A DNA stretch of 7,926 nt from a bacterium (lineage in GTDB: Bacteria > Latescibacterota > UBA2968): contig JAPUJS010000553.1 of assembly GCA_027296045.1 (NCBI GenBank), positions 1 to 7,926 of the forward strand. The letters are read 5' to 3'. How positions within the stretch are numbered: the stretch's first letter is position 1; every line of letters starts with the position of its first letter. This document shows, piece by piece, positions 1 to 5,291 of the stretch. The translations under genes were made by a program, and so were the position numbers. Under the pieces are notes generated by a model. The model made no database searches. It had not been told where the DNA came from and worked only from the letters and a program-made list of their open reading frames with translations.

Positions 1-559
1 TGGTCGAGATTCCATGACCACAGCCAACATCGGCGAATTGACAGCCGGCTTTTAGCTTGTCCTGAACGCCATCCAGGGCGGGGATCCACTCCTGAACCAG
101 GTTCCACATATACGTCGTTCGGAAAAACTTGGCGGTTGCACAGAAACAGCTCACACCGTGGTCGCCCCAGGCGAATCCGTCGCCGGTTTTGAACGACTTT
201 TCGATGTAATCCAGTTCGGAATAGCACGTCGGCGCGAACTCAAAGGCGGGCATCAGGTAGAAAGGGCTGTTCTCGTCGGTGAAAATCGCTTCATGTTCCG
301 GACTCAAGGTGAACGTCTCGGTTTCGGCATCGTAACCGAGATAATCCGCCGCTGCCATGCTGCTCATCCACTCTTGCACCATCCGTTCTGCTGTGCCCGT
401 TTTATCGGCGAGTTCTTTCACCGTGAGCGGTCCATCTTTGAAGGCCCGGAACAGACCGAGCCTGTCACCGAGGATGACAAGACCCCCAAGATAGATGGGA
501 CCCAAGTCCTGAATCATCTTGTCCAACACAGGTCCGATTTTTTCCATATCGACTGCCAT
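1..559 (-). CDS. SAM-dependent methyltransferase with N-terminal winged helix (Rv2258c-like), 3' part outside window
   Basis: The frame opens at ATG 559 and stays open to the window edge: 186 complete codons. An AGGAGG (570-565) sits 5 bases before the ATG, which fixes the start. Residues about 25-95 (LGDRLGLFRAF, then LTVKELADKTGTAERMVQEW, then an acidic strand ending FTLSPEHEAIF) have the shape of the winged-helix dimerisation domain that precedes the catalytic domain in Rv2258c-like and O-methyltransferase families. Residues 174-185 (QFADVGCGHGIS) are motif I of a class I Rossmann methyltransferase, the SAM-binding glycine loop. The rest of the catalytic domain is outside the window, so the substrate cannot be guessed. 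It starts 22 bases after the stop of the hydrolase/methyltransferase gene and is almost certainly co-transcribed with it. Despite the HTH-like N-terminus it is more likely an enzyme than a regulator. The opposite-strand frame at 158-577 is a shadow. Confidence 0.9.
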   Translation of the reverse strand, partial: MAVDMEKIGPVLDKMIQDLGPIYLGGLVILGDRLGLFRAFKDGPLTVKELADKTGTAERMVQEWMSSMAAADYLGYDAETETFTLSPEHEAIFTDENSPFYLMPAFEFAPTCYSELDYIEKSFKTGDGFAWGDHGVSCFCATAKFFRTTYMWNLVQEWIPALDGVQDKLKAGCQFADVGCGHGIST

Positions 560-581
560 AAATACCTCCTAAATTGAAATT

Positions 582-1907
582 TTATCCTTTCGTTCCTACC
601 GCACAGTGATGAGGCCATGCAAGAACGAAACTGCCATCTTTCTCTGCTCTGGCTCGGGCTGTATGCCAGGACTGTGTTTCCTCGGGTGTTAAGCCCGCCA
701 GGATACCCGCCTGAATAAAGGAAACGATCTCGGGATCTGAGCTGGTAAAGGGTGTGAAATGAGGAAAGGTTATCAAGCTTTTTAACCCGGCATCGCGGAA
801 TCGGCGGTACAGGCTAGCGTCTGCACAGGCACCTTCGCTCGCATTTTCCTTATGATTGGCTTCAATTTTTGCTTTCAGATCCGGTTCAATGGGCACGTTT
901 CTCACCCACGGCAAATCTGAGGCCCGGCAGATGACAGCAACCTGTCCACCGGGCTTTGTCACGCGAATCATCTCGGCAATCATCGGATCTGCTTCCACTT
1001 CCTCAATCACAGTGACGGAATAGGTGACATCAAAGCTGTTGTCAGGAAATGGGATCGATAGGGCCGAGCCTTTCTTTGTTGTGATGAGAGCGTCTGATCC
1101 TTCTTTTTGGGCCAGCGCGTTTCCTTCTGCAAGTAAATATGCATTGATGTCAATGCCTGTGAGCTCGTTTTGGCCGTCCGTATATTTGGCCAACCAGCGC
1201 ATGACGGCCCCAGAACCACATCCTACTTCCAGGGCTGAATCGCCCGGTTTGAGCGATGTTGCTGCCATCATAGCACCCAGCAATTCACGATATCCCCGCG
1301 ATCGACCGCGATTTTCGAGAACCACAACAGGACCAAGCTCCGGTCCACCCAGCGTGATGGTGCTATATCGCTCCCTAAGCTGAGGGATGAGAGGTTCCCA
1401 CTGAGAGGGTGCTAAAAATAGCGGTAAGAGCACGAGTGGAGGTCCTGCTCCCCGAATTTGATACGTAATTCCAGCGATCTCGCCTTGCCTCTCTGTGGGT
1501 GGATGCATTGGCTCTTGAGATGAAATACCATTGAGAAATGTGAGCAAAACCGAGCCTATTTCTCTGGTTCGATCTGCGACGATGTCTGACCACCCCAAGG
1601 GGGCGTATTCGGGCAAAAAAACGGCCTGTACCTCAGGAAGGTTTTTAAGAATCGAGCGCACATTGTCGGAAGCCGGACCCTGATCACCCGATATAATCAA
1701 AAGCTGAGATGCCAGATTGCGAAGCAAATCGGTCGTCAGACCTGTTGGACAGATGAGTGAGAGCGATGCGATGGCTTCGGGATGGGATTTTGCCAAACCG
1801 GTCCAATCACTCGGAGCGCGTCCGGCAATATGTGCCTGTTGAATTCCCAGGTGATTAAAAAGACGGATCAGGCGTTTTTCGATGGCTATGTTTGAATCGG
1901 ATGGCAT
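582..1907 (-). CDS. Alpha/beta-hydrolase fragments fused to a class I SAM methyltransferase
   Basis: 441 aa. ATG 1907 follows AAAGGA with 7 bases between. The C-terminal half (about 200-441) is a clear methyltransferase: LEVGCGSGA at 226-234 (motif I), GIDIN at 251-255 (acidic residue for the SAM ribose), IPFPDNSFDVTYSVTVIEEV at 285-304 (motif II region) and MIRVTKPGG at 313-321. The N-terminal half looks like alpha/beta-hydrolase in an unusual order. Residues about 12-128 resemble the part from the nucleophile elbow to the C-terminus (LGIQQAHIAGR, then HPEAIASLSLICPTGL, then LLIISGDQGP). Residues about 142-190 resemble the beginning of such a domain (ITYQIRGAGPPLVLLPLF, then SQWEPLIPQL). The elbow reads GRAPS where active enzymes have GxSxG, so the nucleophile serine is replaced by Ala31. 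The hydrolase part is therefore probably non-catalytic, perhaps structural or ligand-binding. The methyl acceptor is unknown. It lies 195 bases after the FAD oxidoreductase and 22 bases before a second methyltransferase. Confidence 0.85.
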   Translation of the reverse strand: MPSDSNIAIEKRLIRLFNHLGIQQAHIAGRAPSDWTGLAKSHPEAIASLSLICPTGLTTDLLRNLASQLLIISGDQGPASDNVRSILKNLPEVQAVFLPEYAPLGWSDIVADRTREIGSVLLTFLNGISSQEPMHPPTERQGEIAGITYQIRGAGPPLVLLPLFLAPSQWEPLIPQLRERYSTITLGGPELGPVVVLENRGRSRGYRELLGAMMAATSLKPGDSALEVGCGSGAVMRWLAKYTDGQNELTGIDINAYLLAEGNALAQKEGSDALITTKKGSALSIPFPDNSFDVTYSVTVIEEVEADPMIAEMIRVTKPGGQVAVICRASDLPWVRNVPIEPDLKAKIEANHKENASEGACADASLYRRFRDAGLKSLITFPHFTPFTSSDPEIVSFIQAGILAGLTPEETQSWHTARARAEKDGSFVLAWPHHCAVGTKG

Positions 1908-2102
1908 TATATCATCCTTTGCGATCGTTGAGATTCACTCGGCGACGATGATGGATTTTGAAAAATAAATAGGTTACAGGTCGCATCAGCACCACACCGA
2001 AATGAATTTCGGCGCTACAGAAGCAAGAAGTCTGGACAAGCCAGACTATGTATGGGATTGTCTGATGGTTTACTATGGTTGAAGCGTATACAGAGCTTAC
2101 TA
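1908..2102. other. Intergenic gap with two small dyads
   Basis: 195 bases separate the FAD oxidoreductase stop from the hydrolase/methyltransferase start. Two perfect inverted repeats lie in it: CCGAAAT-GA-ATTTCGG (1997-2012) and AGTCTGG-ACAAG-CCAGACT (2029-2047). Neither is followed by a T-run on either strand, so neither is a classic intrinsic terminator. They could be an operator or RNA processing hairpins. I found no convincing -35/-10 or -24/-12 element here. A 64-codon frame (2106-1912) shows no recognisable protein features and was not called. Whether the two methyltransferase genes share the upstream transcript is open. Confidence 0.4.
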
Positions 2103-3605
2103 TCACCCTATAATGGTTCTTGCTGAATGGTTTACAACAGGCGATCCATAGTCCGGCTTGCCGGACTTTGGATCGACAGTCGGTTTGATGTTCTGGTTGA
2201 GGTGGAATAGGTTTGTAGGATCGTACTGGTTTTTTAGAGCGACCAGTCGTTCATAGTTGGCACCGTATGCAGACCGTACGAGCGCATTTCCTTCCTCTCC
2301 AAGCCCGGCGAAATTGACGTATAACCCACCGGGGGAGTGGGGTTCCATCTCCGCCAGGAAATCACGGGAATAGGCGATCACCTCTTCCGTATCCTGGGGA
2401 TTGTCCCAGATGGCATCGACGCTGAATAGATAGGGCTCGTCTCGACCCATGAAGGCTGTTTCCTCTGCGTCAACGCGGCTCATTTGCCCACCGTAATGCC
2501 AAATTACGATCAGAATCATCGGCTGTGGCGGATTAGTGGCACGCGGGATGATCGCCTCCATCGTTTCACCATCGAGGTTGCTCAGGTAGCGTGATTTGAA
2601 GTAGTAAAGCTTCTCTTTCTTTGGAAGGAAGGGGTCAAATAAGCTTTGCAAGACCGTCCACGGAAGGGGTCCGCTCAAGTCCACCAGCGGCGTACCCAAT
2701 TCCCGCAGGGGTTGGATAACTCGTTCCCCTTCTTCTGGAGGACCGATATACACCGCCGCAGGAACGACGATACGTTTGCCGTGGATCTCCTCGGGGAAAT
2801 CGGGGACGGAGGGAACGGTCCAAAACATGAGTTGAGAAGAGAGTTCTTCAGGCGCTGTTGCCATAAAATCACGCCAGGCGGGCAGCACCTCATTGGCCAT
2901 TTCTGCGGGATACCAGGGGGCGCAAAATGTCACCGTCGGACCAACAGGGTGGAGACGGTATTCAAACGAGGTTACCACTCCAAAATTTCCACCGCCGCCT
3001 CGAATCCCCCAAAACAGGTCGGCGTTTTGGCTCTCGCTGGCTGTGTGAAATTGACCATCGGCGGTGACAATATCCACCGAAACCACATTGTCGATGCTCA
3101 ACCCGTGTTTTCTACGGAGCCAACCCAGTCCGCCGCCAAGGGTTAAGCCTGCAATGCCCGTGGTGGAAACGATGCCTCCTGCAGTGGCCAAACCGAACAC
3201 CTGGGTCTCGCGGTCTACATCGCCCCAGGTTGCGCCGCCCTGGGCATGGGCTGTGCGGGCTTCGGAGTCTACTCGAACGCCTGTCATTTGTGAGAGGTCG
3301 ATCATGATGCCATCATCGCAGGAGGCGCTGCCGGCTACGTTGTGACCGCCGCCTCTTACGGCGACCAGGAGATTGTGGGTGCGGGCGAAATTGACTGCAT
3401 CGATTACATCGGCCACGCCAGTGCATTGGGCAATGAGAGCGGGACGTTTGTCGTGCATCCCATTCCAAATCTGGCGGACTTCGTCGTAACTTTCATCGTG
3501 TGGTGTGAGCAATGGACCTCGTAAGCTTGTCTTGAATTCTTCAACCGTTGCTTGCTCAAGGATGGCCTTTCCACCGGAGCTTGTTGTTACTTGCAGATCT
3601 GACAT
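2103..3605 (-). CDS. FAD-binding oxidoreductase, PCMH-type with berberine-bridge C-terminus
   Basis: 500 aa from the preferred ATG at 3605; a second in-frame ATG lies directly before it at 3608. GGGAG with a 7-base spacer to 3605 favours the inner start. Counting from 3608, the N-terminal PCMH/FAD_binding_4 domain spans about 55-225: VAVRGGGHNVAGSA at 82-95 carries His89, the usual 8-alpha-histidyl FAD attachment, and the nucleotide-binding stretch GIVSTTGIAGLTLGGGLGWL runs 145-164. The cysteine that gives bicovalent flavin in berberine bridge enzyme is replaced by Val147, so a single covalent bond through His is expected. The BBE segment near the C-terminus shows YGANYERLVALK, then YDPTNLFHLNQNIKP ending at 476. 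Family members oxidise alcohols, sugars, alkaloids or polyketide intermediates with O2; this substrate is unknown. Its start overlaps a 9-codon leader ORF, which suggests translational coupling. It follows the acyl-CoA dehydrogenase by about 100 bases. Confidence 0.93.
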   Translation of the reverse strand: MSDLQVTTSSGGKAILEQATVEEFKTSLRGPLLTPHDESYDEVRQIWNGMHDKRPALIAQCTGVADVIDAVNFARTHNLLVAVRGGGHNVAGSASCDDGIMIDLSQMTGVRVDSEARTAHAQGGATWGDVDRETQVFGLATAGGIVSTTGIAGLTLGGGLGWLRRKHGLSIDNVVSVDIVTADGQFHTASESQNADLFWGIRGGGGNFGVVTSFEYRLHPVGPTVTFCAPWYPAEMANEVLPAWRDFMATAPEELSSQLMFWTVPSVPDFPEEIHGKRIVVPAAVYIGPPEEGERVIQPLRELGTPLVDLSGPLPWTVLQSLFDPFLPKKEKLYYFKSRYLSNLDGETMEAIIPRATNPPQPMILIVIWHYGGQMSRVDAEETAFMGRDEPYLFSVDAIWDNPQDTEEVIAYSRDFLAEMEPHSPGGLYVNFAGLGEEGNALVRSAYGANYERLVALKNQYDPTNLFHLNQNIKPTVDPKSGKPDYGSPVVNHSARTIIG

Positions 3606-3634
3606 CATTTATCTCCCTTTGCTTTATTGTTCAT
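3605..3634 (-). CDS. 9-codon leader ORF coupled to the FAD oxidoreductase
   Basis: ATG 3634 is preceded by a perfect AAAGGAGG (3647-3640) with a 5-base spacer. It encodes MNNKAKGDK and ends in TGA (3607-3605), whose last A is the first base of the oxidoreductase ATG at 3605. The SD of the oxidoreductase (AAAGGGAG) lies inside the leader codons. The arrangement is typical of translational coupling: ribosomes finishing the leader would restart at the oxidoreductase. The peptide is lysine-rich but too short to suggest amino-acid attenuation, and no leader terminator is visible. It could instead be a chance frame behind a duplicated SD. Confidence 0.5.
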   Translation of the reverse strand: MNNKAKGDK

Positions 3635-3708
3635 GGTATCCTCCTTTAGAGTCTAGCAGCTCGTTATGGTTTGGGACGGAGAAAGTACGCTCCGGGATCA
3701 AATGCGTC

Positions 3709-4929
3709 TTATCCCCATCTCGGCTGTTCGTCCAGGTTGATTCCCAGAGCGGTTTTGGCAACGAATTCGTGGGTTAAAAACGAATTGGAGGGGTGGATGC
3801 GTCCCAATCGAGCGTCACGGAAGAGGCGTTCGAGACCCGATTTTTTGAAGATCCCGAATCCGCCCGACAGGTCCAGGCACTGGTCGACCACTTTCCAGGC
3901 ACCTTCTGTGGCACGGTATTTGGCCGCGCAGATTTTGGCACCCCAGGCGGGGCCGTGGTCTACGCCCTCGGACCAGTCCTGTGCGATTCGGTCGAGGTGG
4001 GGACCGATGGACTCCATTTCGATGGCAATTTCGGCTACGGCGTGCTGGACTTCGGCGTGGTAGGCCATCGAGCGGGTGAGTCCCACAGAGGTTTTTGTTT
4101 TGACGGTTTCAATGGTCTGGTCGAAAGCGCGCTGGGCCAGGCCGTAATAGACGTTGCCGAAGTTCAGCAGGGCCCAGGCGAAGATGCCTATGACGAAGGG
4201 GTCGATTCCGGCGGCCCCGGCCGGCACGACCCGGGCGATGTGGTCGTCGGACACAAAGACGTTTTCCAGGATGGTGTCGTCACTTCTGGTGGCGCGCATA
4301 CCCATTACGTCCCAGGTTTCTTTGATGGTGACGCCTTCGGTGTCGCGGGGCATAAAGGCGTGTACGATCTTGGGGGCTTTGGGGTCGCTGGCGTCCATGC
4401 CATGGAGCCCGAGCCAGTTCCACACCGGGGCGAGGCTGCCGAAGGATTTGTGTCCGGTGAAGCGATAGCCTCCGTCCACACGTTCGGCCTTGGTGGTGGA
4501 AAGCAAGAGGGGCAGGTCGTTGCCGCTTTCGGCATGTCCTGCGGCGATTACCTCTCCGTCGGCTGCTTTTTTCAGGAGCCATTCCAGCGAGGTGTCTCCG
4601 GCCCGCCAGAGGTCGGCTGCCACGCCGGTCCAGTAGATGTGCATGTTAACAGCCAGGGCGGTGGCGTGGGCATAGTAGGCCAGGTGTCTCTGTTCCTGGC
4701 AGACTTCGGCGAGGGAGAGACCTCTTCCGCCCAGTTCTTCGGGGACGGCGATGGTGAGATAGCCCTCTCGTTTGAGGGCTTCGAAATCCTCGTCAAAAAA
4801 ACTATTGGCCTGATCGTAGTGGGGTGCTCGTTCGTAGCATTGTTGCAGTGTGTCTTCCGATAGTACCCGGCCGTTGGCAATTGCCTGTGCCCTTGTATCT
4901 CCTCCTTGGTTAACGTTTTTCCACCACAA
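3709..4929 (-). CDS. Acyl-CoA dehydrogenase family flavoprotein with a damaged or non-canonical start
   Basis: The frame gives 406 aa if begun at TTG 4929, the only standard start upstream of the conserved region. That TTG overlaps the preceding ORF and has no SD. Similarity seems to begin at codon 13, an AGG (4893-4891) placed exactly where an ATG is expected after AAGGAGG. Counting from the TTG, the N-terminal helical domain covers about 25-125 (FFDEDFEALKREGYLTIAVP, then EELGGRGLSL), the middle beta domain about 128-235 (GHAESGNDLP, the equivalent of the TExxxGSD flavin motif, and FTGHKSFGS), and the C-terminal helical domain 240-406 (LDLSGGFGIFKKSGLERLFRDARLGRIHPSNS). The end, LGINLDEQPRWG, is a normal family terminus. 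Neither usual position of the catalytic glutamate is clearly occupied: IHPSNS replaces IYEGT. Dehydrogenation of a standard acyl-CoA is therefore uncertain, and a flavin oxidase or monooxygenase role is possible. It lies downstream of the predicted sigma-54 promoter and before the FAD oxidoreductase. Confidence 0.85.
   Translation of the reverse strand: MWWKNVNQGGDTRAQAIANGRVLSEDTLQQCYERAPHYDQANSFFDEDFEALKREGYLTIAVPEELGGRGLSLAEVCQEQRHLAYYAHATALAVNMHIYWTGVAADLWRAGDTSLEWLLKKAADGEVIAAGHAESGNDLPLLLSTTKAERVDGGYRFTGHKSFGSLAPVWNWLGLHGMDASDPKAPKIVHAFMPRDTEGVTIKETWDVMGMRATRSDDTILENVFVSDDHIARVVPAGAAGIDPFVIGIFAWALLNFGNVYYGLAQRAFDQTIETVKTKTSVGLTRSMAYHAEVQHAVAEIAIEMESIGPHLDRIAQDWSEGVDHGPAWGAKICAAKYRATEGAWKVVDQCLDLSGGFGIFKKSGLERLFRDARLGRIHPSNSFLTHEFVAKTALGINLDEQPRWG
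4891..4907 (-). promoter_or_regulatory. Strong SD of the acyl-CoA dehydrogenase, followed by AGG instead of ATG
   Basis: AAGGAGG (4907-4901) is followed by AGATACA and then AGG (4893-4891), in frame with the dehydrogenase. GCACAGGCAATT follows, giving A-Q-A-I before the conserved region. One base change (T to G) turns an ATG into this AGG, and no ATG, GTG or TTG lies in frame at usable distance. The SD starts 3 bases after the TAA of the upstream ORF, so it clearly belongs to this gene. Confidence 0.7.
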
Positions 4930-5032
4930 GAATGGCGGCGGTCATTTCATTGCGAACGGCGCTTTGCGGAGAGGCCTCTTTGAGAGCAGATCGACAGTCC
5001 TCAATAAACCGATCGGTATCGAAATATGCCAT
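4910..5032 (-). CDS. 40-residue ORF resembling the N-terminus of a cupin (cysteine-dioxygenase-like) protein, probably a truncated remnant
   Basis: ATG 5032 has AAGGA with a 7-base spacer; TAA is at 4912-4910. The product begins MAYFDTDRFIEDCRSALKEA and continues SPQSAVRNEM to end in VVEKR. From memory of the family, F-x-x-D-C-R-x-A-L-x-x-x-x-P-Q-x-A-V-R is the usual opening of roughly 190-200-residue cupins of the cysteine dioxygenase-like, metal-dependent double-stranded beta-helix group. None of the cupin barrel or its metal-binding histidines is present, since the frame ends after 40 codons. It is the first gene after the predicted sigma-54 promoter and ends three bases before the SD of the acyl-CoA dehydrogenase. 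The likeliest story is an internal deletion that removed the barrel and kept the translation signals. A genuine small protein is possible. No match could be searched. Confidence 0.55.
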   Translation of the reverse strand: MAYFDTDRFIEDCRSALKEASPQSAVRNEMTAAILVVEKR

Positions 5033-5071
5033 CGTCAAATCCTTTCATCTAAACGTGCCAGTCTTTCAAAT

Positions 5072-5088
5072 GGCAACATGTATACCAG
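5072..5088 (-). promoter_or_regulatory. Candidate sigma-54 (-24/-12) promoter
   Basis: The minus strand reads CTGGTATACATGTTGCC from 5088 to 5072. It carries the near-invariant GG (5086-5085) and GC (5074-5073) exactly 10 bases apart, with the TGG and TTGC contexts of the consensus (YTGGCACGRNNNTTGCW). The inner CACG of the -24 element is poorly matched (TATA). Transcription would start near 5061, about 29 bases before the 40-codon ORF, leaving room for its SD. A gene for a GSFTGA-containing sigma-54 activator lies directly upstream, which strongly raises the likelihood. Confidence 0.5.
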
Positions 5089-5128
5089 AAAACAGCTACC
5101 GACTTTAAAATTCTCAAGTAGCTGTTTT
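5089..5128. repeat. Perfect 11-bp inverted repeat abutting the promoter
   Basis: AAAACAGCTAC (5089-5099) and GTAGCTGTTTT (5118-5128) are exact reverse complements around an 18-base AT-rich spacer. The repeat begins one base upstream of the -24 box. It could be an operator, or a hairpin acting as a weak terminator for read-through from the regulator gene, since a TTTT closes the stem on either strand. Confidence 0.55.
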
Positions 5129-5136
5129 ATATGAAT

Positions 5137-5169
5137 ATAAAATCAGAAATATCTACATTCAGATTTTAT
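5137..5169. repeat. 8-bp inverted repeat in the AT-rich control region
   Basis: ATAAAATC (5137-5144) and GATTTTAT (5162-5169) are exact reverse complements around a 17-base spacer. The spacer contains one copy of the GAAATATC core (5146-5153). The AT-richness makes chance occurrence more likely than for its neighbours. Confidence 0.3.
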
Positions 5170-5286
5170 TTTTATTATTATGAAAACACGATATTTCGCG
5201 TTTTTATTTTTGATTTTTAAATATCCTATTGAAAAATAAAATGTTAAACTAATAAAGCGAAATATCGCGCTATAACACGATATTTC
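5146..5286. promoter_or_regulatory. Iterated GAAATATC sites, candidate upstream activating sequences
   Basis: The 8-base core GAAATATC occurs at 5146-5153 and 5259-5266 on the plus strand and, inverted, at 5190-5197 and 5279-5286; a 7/8 copy (TAAATATC) lies at 5218-5225. The two inverted copies share a longer exact 14-mer, ACACGATATTTCGC (5186-5199 and 5275-5288). The flanked core CGAAATATCG is almost palindromic, as a dimeric Fis-type HTH would want. Relative to the predicted start near 5061, the exact copies centre at about -89, -133, -202 and -222, which is normal for sigma-54 enhancer sites. Bases 5129-5253 are otherwise very AT-rich, as expected of a DNA-bending region. Confidence 0.45.
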
Positions 5287-5291
5287 GCTTT
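5254..5291 (-). terminator. 14-bp hairpin at the end of the regulator gene
   Basis: AAAGCGAAATATCG (5254-5267) pairs perfectly with CGATATTTCGCTTT (5278-5291) around a 10-base loop. The hairpin begins at the stop codon of the sigma-54 activator, whose TAA occupies 5293-5291. On the minus strand it is followed by ATTAGTTT, a modest T-rich tail; on the plus strand by TTTTAA next to the stem. It could terminate the regulator transcript. Both arms also contain the iterated GAAATATC core, so the same bases may serve as activator sites. Confidence 0.5.

Noticed and set aside
158..577. Plus-strand 139-codon frame at the left edge
   Set aside because: It is antisense to the partial methyltransferase, which has an SD, a winged helix and motif I.
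1912..2106. Minus-strand 64-codon frame in the gap
   Set aside because: It has no SD-placed ATG, no domain, and a composition unlike the neighbouring proteins; it was considered as a missing hydrolase N-terminus but shows no such similarity.
3793..4863. Plus-strand 356-codon open frame
   Set aside because: It is antisense to the acyl-CoA dehydrogenase. Its product is glycine/valine-rich with no family motifs, as expected from the codon bias of the real gene.
5041..5062. TGGCACG on the minus strand (5062-5056) as a sigma-54 -24 box
   Set aside because: The -24 half is perfect, but no GC follows at the required 10-base spacing (TG is found), and a start there would fall at or past the SD of the 40-codon ORF.
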